Positions 52,228-59,528 of a stretch of DNA of 64,000 bases are shown here, in pieces. Position 1 is the first letter of the stretch, and every line of letters starts with the position of its first letter. Source of the stretch: CAZCTC01 sp964501335 (lineage in GTDB: Bacteria; Chloroflexota; Anaerolineae; B4-G1; SLSP01); assembly GCA_964501335.1 (NCBI GenBank), contig CAZCTC010000031.1:19703-83702 (forward strand), read 5' to 3'. The translations under genes and the position numbers were made by a program. Below the pieces are notes generated by a model. The model saw only the letters and a list, made by a program, of their open reading frames with translations, was not told the DNA's origin and made no database searches.

Positions 52228-52584
52228 TTATTTCAGGATTTTTTCTATTGCAGCCAGCAGTCGTTCGGGTGAAAAGGGTTTGACCAGGAAGTCTTTGGCG
52301 CCGAGGCGCAGGGCTTGAGAGACGACGGTTTTTTGGGAAAGTGCGGTGACGATGATGACTCTGGCTTCGGGGTTGCATTCGCGGATGCGAGTCAGGGCTT
52401 CCAGGCCGTTCATGTGGGGCATGGTGATGTCCATGATGACGATGTCGGGTTTTTGGGCGCAGAAGTTGTCCAGGGCTTCGAGGCCGTTGGCTGCTTGCAA
52501 GGTTTCATAGCCGGAGTCCTGGAGCAATCGGGCGACATGGTTGCGCATGAAAAGGCTGTCATCGACGATCAGCACTTTGGTCAT
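52228..52584 (-). CDS. cheY: Chemotaxis response regulator CheY
   Basis: 118 residues, a single receiver domain: Asp8/Asp9 acidic pair, phosphoacceptor Asp52 (IVIMDITMPHMNG), Thr80 in IIVTAL and Lys102 in VKPF. It carries the signal from CheA to the motility apparatus. No flagellar, pilus or gliding gene is in the window, so the target is open. Start ATG 52584 follows GAGGT. It is separated from cheD by 293 bases of repeat DNA, which may split the operon; it is closely linked to cheB. Confidence 0.95.
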   Translation of the reverse strand: MTKVLIVDDSLFMRNHVARLLQDSGYETLQAANGLEALDNFCAQKPDIVIMDITMPHMNGLEALTRIRECNPEARVIIVTALSQKTVVSQALRLGAKDFLVKPFSPERLLAAIEKILK

Positions 52585-52671
52585 TTTTGATACCTCGCTT
52601 TTCCTGGGCGGATGGCCCCTGGTTATTAAAGTTTAGCCTGTTTTTTAAAATGTGCATCTTTTGGCTTTGAT

Positions 52672-52877
52672 GCGTCCCGCAAAGGGCTCTTTCCCGGTAT
52701 GATGCGACGCGCGGTGCGAAGCAGGGAGAGAGTTTTATTTATTTGTTTTTTCGGCGGCCTTCTGAGGCCGCCGAAAAAACGGCCTTTTTCTTTTTTTCGA
52801 ACGCATTGTCGGCTTTGTTACGTCCCGCCAAGGGCTCTTTCCCGGTGCGATGCGCCGCGTGGGATGGGGAGAGAGTT
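52672..52877 (+). repeat. Composite palindromic elements inside the che cluster (cheD-cheY gap)
   Basis: GCGTCCCGCAAAGGGC, ACGCGCGGTGCGAAGCAGG, GAGAGAG, hairpin 52745-52780 (16-bp arms, loop TCTG). A second left flank, ACGTCCCGCCAAGGGC...GCGCCGCGTGGGATGGGG, follows at 52818-52877 and stops at GAGAGAGTTTTACAAG, right at the end of cheD, without a hairpin. Confidence 0.88.
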
Positions 52878-53366
52878 TTACAAGATTTTTTCCCCTTCTT
52901 TGAGGGTTTTGACGATGACGGTGCCGTTGGCGATGTGCAGTTTGACGGTGCGGCCGACATTTCCTCCGATTTCCTGGCCGCGCAAGCGTACTTTCATAGT
53001 TTGGAGGATGGCCTGGGCGGTCTGGATGTTTTGCTCTCCGATGTTGAAATGGTTTTCAAAGCCGGGGCCGCTGAGCATGCGTGCTCCCCCGATGATTGTG
53101 GCTTCCAGTCGGCGGCGTTGGGCTCCCAGTTTCAGGAGTTCTTCCAGCATGATTCCAATGCCTTGATCGACAAATTTAGCTGGATTGCCCGGCGGTCGGC
53201 CGGCGGCATGCGGCAACAGGGCATGGATCATGCCGCCGGCTTTGATTTGGGGATCGTACAGACTGATGGCGACACAGGATCCCAGGCCGTAGACGACCAG
53301 GATATCCTCTGGTGTCTGGCTGATGATCATTTCACTGATGAGGACGGCGCGTAAGTTGTCTTCCAC
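52878..53366 (-). CDS. cheD: Chemoreceptor glutamine deamidase CheD
   Basis: 162 residues. CheD deamidates receptor glutamines and is regulated by CheC. Visible motifs: YGLGSCVAISLYDP with the nucleophile Cys31, GGMIHALLP with His48, FVDQGIGIML and ATIIGGARML. At the position where Thermotoga CheD has the catalytic Thr (six residues before Cys) there is Val25, a possible loss or change of activity. The start is a GTG at 53366, with only three bases after the cheC stop and no separate ribosome site, so translation is coupled. Family assignment is secure. Confidence 0.93.
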   Translation of the reverse strand: MEDNLRAVLISEMIISQTPEDILVVYGLGSCVAISLYDPQIKAGGMIHALLPHAAGRPPGNPAKFVDQGIGIMLEELLKLGAQRRRLEATIIGGARMLSGPGFENHFNIGEQNIQTAQAILQTMKVRLRGQEIGGNVGRTVKLHIANGTVIVKTLKEGEKIL

Positions 53367-53369
53367 GGG

Positions 53370-53975
53370 TTAATAACGCTGAGATCGAGAGAGATCGGGC
53401 ATGACCCAAAAGCGAATTTCGATGGTTTGGGTTTTATTTTGAAAGGTGGTTTCCAGAATGGTCAATTCATCGCCGAATTCGGCTGCCGGAATGACCAGCA
53501 AATCCAGAATAGCCCCCAACATATCGACGATTACGCCTGGCGGTGAAGGCAACAGATCTTCACATTGGCCGGTCAGTTCGGCCACCGCGTTGAGAAAATA
53601 GGTCAGGGTAAGATTGCCCACTTCAGCCAGGGCGGAGCGTTCGACTTCTCCGAGTTCGACTGAGGTGCCGGAGGGTTGCCCCATGACTACATCGGTCAGA
53701 TTCAGAGCCAGATTGACCGGTAAGATCAGCAGGGTCCAGCCTCGCAGGCCGCTTTCAATTTCCAGATAGACACCGACCATTTCCGCTCTGGGCGATCCGA
53801 TGGGGAGTGGGACTTCAGAGAGCGGCATCCGCAGGACATGGGGTTGGTCGTTGTAGATGGGTTTTTGCATCATTTCGGAGAGTCCCTGAGCGACATGGCC
53901 CATGGCGGTTTGGACCCAGGTTTCGGATTGCAATCCGTACAGCAGTTCTTCCCAGAGGGTGTTATTGAGGACCAT
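53370..53975 (-). CDS. cheC: CheC-type CheY-P phosphatase
   Basis: 201 residues. The motif ELGEVERSALAEVGNLTLTYFLNAVAEL is the CheC/CheX/FliY active-site helix (Glu and Asn of E-x-x-N). A second copy, usual in classic CheC, is not clear: the corresponding segment DMLGAILDLLVIPAAEF lacks Glu-Asn. CheC removes phosphate from CheY and binds CheD; the adjacent cheD agrees with this. ATG 53975 overlaps the cheA stop (TGATG); the TTG one codon before is less likely. Order cheA-cheC-cheD is that of Bacillus/Thermotoga-type systems. Confidence 0.88.
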   Translation of the reverse strand: MVLNNTLWEELLYGLQSETWVQTAMGHVAQGLSEMMQKPIYNDQPHVLRMPLSEVPLPIGSPRAEMVGVYLEIESGLRGWTLLILPVNLALNLTDVVMGQPSGTSVELGEVERSALAEVGNLTLTYFLNAVAELTGQCEDLLPSPPGVIVDMLGAILDLLVIPAAEFGDELTILETTFQNKTQTIEIRFWVMPDLSRSQRY

Positions 53976-56011
53976 CAAACCCGTTCCCCTTTAATGGTTT
54001 GGAGCGCTATATTGATCAATCCCGGCACGTCGATAATGAGTGCAATTCGTCCATTGCCGAGGATAGTACAGCCTGAAATTCCCAGGATGTTGCCGATGAC
54101 CGGTCCCAGCGGTTTGACGACGATTTCCTGTTTGCCGAGGATTTTATCGACGACCAACCCGGCTTGCAGGCGGCCCCAGGTGACGGCGATGACGGCCGGT
54201 TTGCGACTGGCGGGACAGGATTCCGCGTAGGGGTTGTGAAAAAACTGATGGAGGTAGAGCAGCGGCAGGACTTCATTGCGCCAGTTGATGGCCGGGATAT
54301 TTTTGACGGTGTGGATTTTGATGCGGCTGAGATCGAGCGATTCGATGATATTGGTCAGGGGGATGGCGTAGACGTCTTCGCCGATCGAGACGATCATGGT
54401 TTGTACGATGGCCAGGGTGAGCGGCAGGGCGATGCGGAAGGTGCTGCCCTGTCCCAGCTCGCTTTCGACCATGACAGTGCCGCCCATGCGGCTGATGTTG
54501 GTCTGGACGACATCCAGGCCGACGCCGCGGCCGGAAATGCCGGTGACCTTTTCGGCGGTGGAGAAGCCGGGACGGAAAATCAGGGCGACTGCTTCATCGT
54601 TGCTGAGGCGGGCGGCTTCTTCGGAGGTCATGACGCCCCGACTGACAGCGGCGCGGCGGGTGCGTTGGGGGTCAATACCCCGGCCGTCATCTTGAACGGT
54701 GATGATGATCTGGCTTTCGGCGTGGGCGGCGGTGAGGCGGAGCGTGCCAGTTTCCGATTTACCGGCCCGTTGGCGATCCTGAGGGGATTCCAATCCGTGG
54801 TCGATGGCATTGCGCAACAGATGGACCAAGGGATCGCTGACGGCTTCGATGAGGGAGCGGTCGAGTTCGGTGGCCTCGCCTTCGATGATGAAATCGATCT
54901 GTTTGTTGAGATCGCGCGCCAGGTCGCGAACCTGGCGGGGGAATTTGTCGAAGAGCTGGCTGATGGGCAACATGCGGGCATGCATGACTTCACCCTGGAG
55001 CTGGTCGATGATCTGTCCCAGATGGCTGATGGTGGTATTGAGTCCGGAGATATTTTCACTTTTGCCGTATTGTTCGCGCAGCTGTTTTTCCGTCTGAATC
55101 AGCCGTGTTCGATCGGTGACCAGTTCGCCGACCAGATCCATCAAGGTGTCCAGCCGTTCCACGCTGATACGGACCGTTTTATCCTGTTCGAGCGAGGTGG
55201 AGCGGGTGCTTTTCTTGATGGCTTCGGTCGGTTCGGCAGCAAAGGGGCGCAGTTCAAAGGCATTCAGGTCGGAAATGTTTTTCAGGCGGCTTTCCAGGGC
55301 CGAGACCGGTTCTTTGGTGGCCAGCAGGACCCAGAATTTTCCTTCCTGGATATCGCTGAGCAGATCGTCTTCGGCGGGTTGCTGGGTGAGGATGGTGCCG
55401 ATTTCTTGCAGGCTCAGTTGGGCTTGAAAGAAGCGGGCGGCGGCAAATCCTTCCGCATCGGCCAGCATGCCGACTTCCCACAGGGTCAGTCCGACGGCCA
55501 TCGCCTGATGAGTCTGGTTGACCTGTTCAGCGGTCAGCAGGGGGATGGCAAGATGGCTCCAGAGATTATCGGCCGGGGTCGGAGCGGGGGACGAGTGCGC
55601 CGGCGCGGGGGTGTGAGCCTGGGTGGGGATGGCGCGCAGGCGGGCGACCAGGGGCGCGGTATCGATCCCGCTGGGCCGCCCGGTGACGACTTCATCCCGC
55701 AGGGCGCGCAGCACATCGACCGTGGCAAGCAGTTCGTCGCCCAGGGTCGGGGTAGAGGCCAGTTGACCGCTGCGCAGGGCGTCGAAGAGATTTTCCAGGG
55801 CATGGGTCATTTCGGCCATGCGGGAATGTTGAATGGCGCCGCCCAGCGCTTTGAGGGTATGGGCGGCGCGGAAGGCGGCGTTGAGGATTTCCGGGTCGGC
55901 GGCCTGTTCCAGGCTGAGAATCCCTTCTTCCAGGGCCTGGAGATTTTCATTGACATCCTGGAGGAACAGTTCCAGCTCATCGGCGGCTAGACCGAAGGTC
56001 AGAGTTTCCAT
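53975..56011 (-). CDS. cheA: Chemotaxis histidine kinase CheA
   Basis: 678 residues. Hpt domain (about 10-115) with phospho-His51 in RAAHTLKALGGA; a linker/P2-like region (about 150-265) without recognisable motif; dimerisation helices (SVERLDTLMDLVGELV); HATPase domain (HLLRNAIDHGLE, DDGRGIDP, GRGVGLDVV); and a CheW-like regulatory domain at the end (about 540-678). It phosphorylates CheY and CheB under receptor control. It begins three bases behind cheW and overlaps cheC. All kinase boxes are intact. Very secure. Confidence 0.97.
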   Translation of the reverse strand: METLTFGLAADELELFLQDVNENLQALEEGILSLEQAADPEILNAAFRAAHTLKALGGAIQHSRMAEMTHALENLFDALRSGQLASTPTLGDELLATVDVLRALRDEVVTGRPSGIDTAPLVARLRAIPTQAHTPAPAHSSPAPTPADNLWSHLAIPLLTAEQVNQTHQAMAVGLTLWEVGMLADAEGFAAARFFQAQLSLQEIGTILTQQPAEDDLLSDIQEGKFWVLLATKEPVSALESRLKNISDLNAFELRPFAAEPTEAIKKSTRSTSLEQDKTVRISVERLDTLMDLVGELVTDRTRLIQTEKQLREQYGKSENISGLNTTISHLGQIIDQLQGEVMHARMLPISQLFDKFPRQVRDLARDLNKQIDFIIEGEATELDRSLIEAVSDPLVHLLRNAIDHGLESPQDRQRAGKSETGTLRLTAAHAESQIIITVQDDGRGIDPQRTRRAAVSRGVMTSEEAARLSNDEAVALIFRPGFSTAEKVTGISGRGVGLDVVQTNISRMGGTVMVESELGQGSTFRIALPLTLAIVQTMIVSIGEDVYAIPLTNIIESLDLSRIKIHTVKNIPAINWRNEVLPLLYLHQFFHNPYAESCPASRKPAVIAVTWGRLQAGLVVDKILGKQEIVVKPLGPVIGNILGISGCTILGNGRIALIIDVPGLINIALQTIKGERV

Positions 56012-56014
56012 GGT

Positions 56015-56521
56015 TTAATTCTCACTAAACGGGATTCCGCCGTCGTTGTTCGGGAGTGCGGGTTCGGTAGGAATGGGCAGGCCTTGCAGTTCACTTTTTT
56101 CTTGCGGTGAAAGTACCTTATCCAGATCCAACAGGATAATGAGCCGTTCTCCAATTTTGGCAATGCCGGTAATGAAAGCTGAATCCAGCGTGGTTACCAG
56201 CGGTGAGGGCGGTTCGACCGTTTCGGAAGGAATATAACGTACTTCGGTCACACTGTCGACCAGCATGCCGACCATATTGGCATTGAGGATGGCGACGATG
56301 ATGCGGGTAAGTTTGGTCGGTTCCTGGACGGGCAATTCAAAGCGGCGGCGGAGATCCAGTACGGGCAGGACTTTGCCGCGCAGGTTGGTCACACCGATGA
56401 TGGCTTTGGGAGCGTGGGGGACGTAGGTGATGGGTTGGAGCTTAATAATGCTGTCCACGGCGGCAATGTTGACGGCGTAGGGTTCTTCGGCCAGATTAAA
56501 GATGACGAATTGATTTTCCAT
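56015..56521 (-). CDS. cheW: Chemotaxis coupling protein CheW
   Basis: 168 residues. CheW fold: FVIFNLAEEPYAVNIAAVDSII, then ITYVPHAPKAIIGVTNLRGKVLPVLDLRRRF (the typical P...I.GV.NLRG.V.PV.DLR), VGMLVDSVTEVRYIP and KIGERLIILLDLDKVL. It links receptors to CheA. Start ATG 56521 has AAGGAG. It heads the compact cheW-cheA-cheC-cheD run; a hairpin repeat separates it from the receptor gene upstream. Confidence 0.96.
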   Translation of the reverse strand: MENQFVIFNLAEEPYAVNIAAVDSIIKLQPITYVPHAPKAIIGVTNLRGKVLPVLDLRRRFELPVQEPTKLTRIIVAILNANMVGMLVDSVTEVRYIPSETVEPPSPLVTTLDSAFITGIAKIGERLIILLDLDKVLSPQEKSELQGLPIPTEPALPNNDGGIPFSEN

Positions 56522-56557
56522 AAGGATTTCGCTCCTTGGGAGGTTGAAGACTTTTTT

Positions 56558-56594
56558 ATTTTTTACGCGCCGCCGTTGGCGGCGCGTAAAAAAT
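56558..56594 (+). repeat. Hairpin between MCP gene and cheW
   Basis: 17-bp arms ATTTTTTACGCGCCGCC and complement, loop GTT. The stem belongs to the same A/T-outer, G/C-inner design as the other hairpins but the flanks are missing. With T-runs on both strands it could attenuate transcription from the receptor gene into cheW. Confidence 0.75.
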
Positions 56595-56622
56595 GCAAAG
56601 AAATTCTATCGATTGGATTCTT

Positions 56623-59358
56623 TTACGAATATCCCAGAGGTGATTGCGGTGAGGCAATTTTGCTCTGAGGGGTGGTTGAATGATGGGGCCGCGGCACCGT
56701 TTTCCTGGGCGTTTCTTCCGGGAGAATGAAGCGGGAGACCAGACTGAGAAGGTTCTGGGCCATTTCGTTGAGGGATTGGGCGGAGGCTGTGACCTCTTCG
56801 ACCTGAGCGTTGACTTCTTCGACCGTGGCGGCGACTTCTTCAGTGGCGGCGCTGTTCTCTTCGGCGATGCCGGCAATCGATTCGACATTTTGGGTCACTT
56901 CGTTGGAATTAGCCGCCATCTCTTCGGTGGAAGCGGAGTTCTCTTCGACGACTGCGGAGACCGTTTCCATGGCGCTGACCAGTTGGGTGGCCAGTGCGTC
57001 CATTTGCTGGGCCGCATGGGCGATTGTTTCGACCTGATTGTTGGATTCTTCGGCGGCATTGACGATGGAATGCAGGGCATGGCCAGCCTCGCCGGCCCGG
57101 GTCACGCCGGCGGTGACGGCGGCAGCGCCTTCATCCATGGCTTTGGTCGCTTCGGCGGCAGTCTTTTGCACGGTGCGGATGAGCCCGGCGATTTCTTTGG
57201 TCGCCTCGGCGGATTTTTCGGCCAGATCGCGGACGGCGTTGGCGACGACGGCAAAGCCTTTGCCGTGTTCACCGGCCCGGGCCGCTTCGATGGCGGCATT
57301 GAGGGCGAGCAGGTTGGTCTGGGAGGCGATATCGTCGATCGTTTCGATGATGTCGCCGATCTGTTCGGAGCAGCGGCCCATTTCGCGGACCTTTTCAGCC
57401 GAGAGTTCCACGCGCTGACGGATCGTTTCAATGCCGCGGATGGTCTCTTCGACGGTGCGGGCGCCGGCGCGCGCGGTCAGGGCGGCCTGGGCTGAATTTT
57501 GGGCGCTGGTGCGGGCGTTGCTGGTGACCTGCTGGATCGTGGTGTTGATCTGCACGGTCACATTGGCGGATTTATTGACGGCGTTGGATTGTTCCTGGGC
57601 GCCTTTGGCGATACCGTCGATAGCCCGTCCCAACTGAGTGACTGAGGAAGCGATGTGTGTGACACTCTGCGCCTGTTGGGTGGTTCCTTCGGCGACCTGT
57701 TGGATGGTGGCTGAGACCTGGGCGGTGGCCTGCCCGGCCTGCTCGGCGGCGGCGGCGAGTTGTTCGGCGGCCAGGCTGACGCTGCGCGCGTTTTCGTTCA
57801 CCATGCGGGCCAGATTGCGTGTGTTGATGATCATTTCCGAAAAGGCCTTGCCCAGTTGGTCCCGATCCGATTGCGGGGTGATATCGACCGTCAGGTCGCC
57901 GAGGGCGATTTGTTGGGCTGTTTCAGCCATCGTTTGTTGATAGGCGATCATGCGGCGGAAGGCATTGCCCAGGCGATCCTGATCCGATTGCGGTTTAAAT
58001 TCGGCAATCACGTCGCCTTCGGCGAGCTGGTCGGCGATCCGGGCCATTTCTTTGAGATAGGTAGTCATATGGCGGAAGGCATCGGCCAGCTGGCCGATTT
58101 CATCGGTTTGGTGGAATGAGACGTGGTTGCTGAGGTTGCCGCGGGCCATAGCCTGGGAGACTGCCGTAATCTCTTTGATGGGGTTGGTCAGTTGTCGGGC
58201 GATGAGATAGATGGCGGCCAGGGCGAGGGCCGCGATCAGGAGGCTAAAACCGACCAGCCAGAGGGTTTTATCGACGGCTCCACGGGTGATGATTGCATTG
58301 GGGGCCGTCATATAGATCCACCAGACGGTTCCGGCGGAGGTTAATTTGATGGGAGAAAGGACCTGGACTTCTTTGTCGCTCCAGAAGAGGTAGAAGGTTG
58401 ACCCTTTTTCCTCGCCCACAATGGTTTCATCGAAGTAGAAAAATTTAGCTTCGTTTCCGGTGACACTTTTGCGAATGCGGATGTCGGTTTTTTGGGCTCT
58501 CAGGATGGCGGCGTTTTCTTCTTCACTCATCCACTTTTTCCATTCATCGCCGAGGACCTCGCTCAGCAATTGACCGGTTTTGTTGATGGTGGGGTCATCT
58601 TCAGTTTTGACGAGGATCACCTCGTTATTGGCGACAACGATGATCTCAGCGTGATGGTTGTAGAGGTTGAAGTTTTCTTGCATCTCTTTCTGTAAGAAAG
58701 AGAGATCCAGTTCCAGGGCCGCGACTCCGCGAAATTTGCCTTCGGAAACCAGGGGCATCGAGAGGGTGACAACGATTTTGTCGCTGCCGGGAGTCGGCGG
58801 CATGATGTATTCGGTGGGCAGGGCGGATTCCGTTTCTTCCTCTTCCTCTTCCTCTTCGTTTTCTTGAGCTTGCAGGGCCAGTTCTTGGGCGTTGGTATAC
58901 CAGTTGGAAGCTCCGATTTCGGCATCGGGGATGGTTTGGAGTGTTGCCTGACCGTCGGGGCCTTTGATCCAGTGCGGGGCGAAGCGGCCGGTGCGGCTGC
59001 TGCCGGTGGCAGTACGGCCGGCATAGTTGGCATCCTGGCCATCGGCATTGGGGAGCCAGGTGAGCATGGCGCCGACGAGGTGGGGATCCTCTTCAACCAT
59101 TTCTTTGAGAATGGCGTTGGCGGATTCCCGATCCATGTCCATGTTTTCCAGGGCACGGAGCGTTCCTAATTCTGTTCCGATGAGAGATTCGATTTTAGAA
59201 GCTTCCAGATCGGCCTGAGCCGCAACTTTGTTTTTAGCAGCTTGTTGACTGGCGTCATACAGGTTCGATCCGGCATAGCCGACCATGAAAAAGATGGTAA
59301 TGAGCAGACAGGCGCCGGTCCAGAGGGCAATTTTCATACGGATGGAGTTAGACTTCAT
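56623..59358 (-). CDS. Methyl-accepting chemotaxis protein with three HAMP units
   Basis: 911 residues. TM1 (about 10-30), a periplasmic double-Cache-like sensor (about 35-365) with an odd acidic run of Glu residues near 165 (QENEEEEEEETES), TM2 (about 370-392), then three HAMP-like units in a row (each with a 'D.iGqLa.AFR.M' segment, to about residue 540), and the signalling domain with the hairpin tip DIIETIDDIASQTNLLALNAAIEAARAGE. Glu/Gln pairs along the helices are methylation sites for CheR/CheB/CheD. Stacked HAMPs are known from signal-converting receptors. Start ATG 59358 follows GGGAGAAG; an extended -10 lies upstream. Confidence 0.94.
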   Translation of the reverse strand: MKSNSIRMKIALWTGACLLITIFFMVGYAGSNLYDASQQAAKNKVAAQADLEASKIESLIGTELGTLRALENMDMDRESANAILKEMVEEDPHLVGAMLTWLPNADGQDANYAGRTATGSSRTGRFAPHWIKGPDGQATLQTIPDAEIGASNWYTNAQELALQAQENEEEEEEEETESALPTEYIMPPTPGSDKIVVTLSMPLVSEGKFRGVAALELDLSFLQKEMQENFNLYNHHAEIIVVANNEVILVKTEDDPTINKTGQLLSEVLGDEWKKWMSEEENAAILRAQKTDIRIRKSVTGNEAKFFYFDETIVGEEKGSTFYLFWSDKEVQVLSPIKLTSAGTVWWIYMTAPNAIITRGAVDKTLWLVGFSLLIAALALAAIYLIARQLTNPIKEITAVSQAMARGNLSNHVSFHQTDEIGQLADAFRHMTTYLKEMARIADQLAEGDVIAEFKPQSDQDRLGNAFRRMIAYQQTMAETAQQIALGDLTVDITPQSDRDQLGKAFSEMIINTRNLARMVNENARSVSLAAEQLAAAAEQAGQATAQVSATIQQVAEGTTQQAQSVTHIASSVTQLGRAIDGIAKGAQEQSNAVNKSANVTVQINTTIQQVTSNARTSAQNSAQAALTARAGARTVEETIRGIETIRQRVELSAEKVREMGRCSEQIGDIIETIDDIASQTNLLALNAAIEAARAGEHGKGFAVVANAVRDLAEKSAEATKEIAGLIRTVQKTAAEATKAMDEGAAAVTAGVTRAGEAGHALHSIVNAAEESNNQVETIAHAAQQMDALATQLVSAMETVSAVVEENSASTEEMAANSNEVTQNVESIAGIAEENSAATEEVAATVEEVNAQVEEVTASAQSLNEMAQNLLSLVSRFILPEETPRKTVPRPHHSTTPQSKIASPQSPLGYS

Positions 59359-59464
59359 TTTTTACTTCTCCCTGTTTTGGTGATGGTTGGGACAGGACTG
59401 GCAGCTATGTAACTTCGGTGGGTGATTCTCTTACAGTGTGAACAGATATGAGGACAATAGTTGT

Positions 59465-59473
59465 AGTATACCA
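59465..59473 (-). promoter_or_regulatory. Putative extended -10 promoter of the first MCP gene (TGGTATACT)
   Basis: On the minus strand TG-G-TATACT, about 107 bases before ATG 59358. No good -35 at 17 bases. The same TGnTATACT stands before the other MCP gene. Confidence 0.45.
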
Positions 59474-59528
59474 TAAGTTTTTATGAAGTTTTGTTTGGTC
59501 AATGCGGTGCAAATCACATAAGTCTTTT

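Noticed and set aside
54164..55990. 608-residue open frame opposite cheA
   Set aside because: It is a mirror of high-GC codon use on the other strand; cheA has all family motifs, and the antisense product has none.
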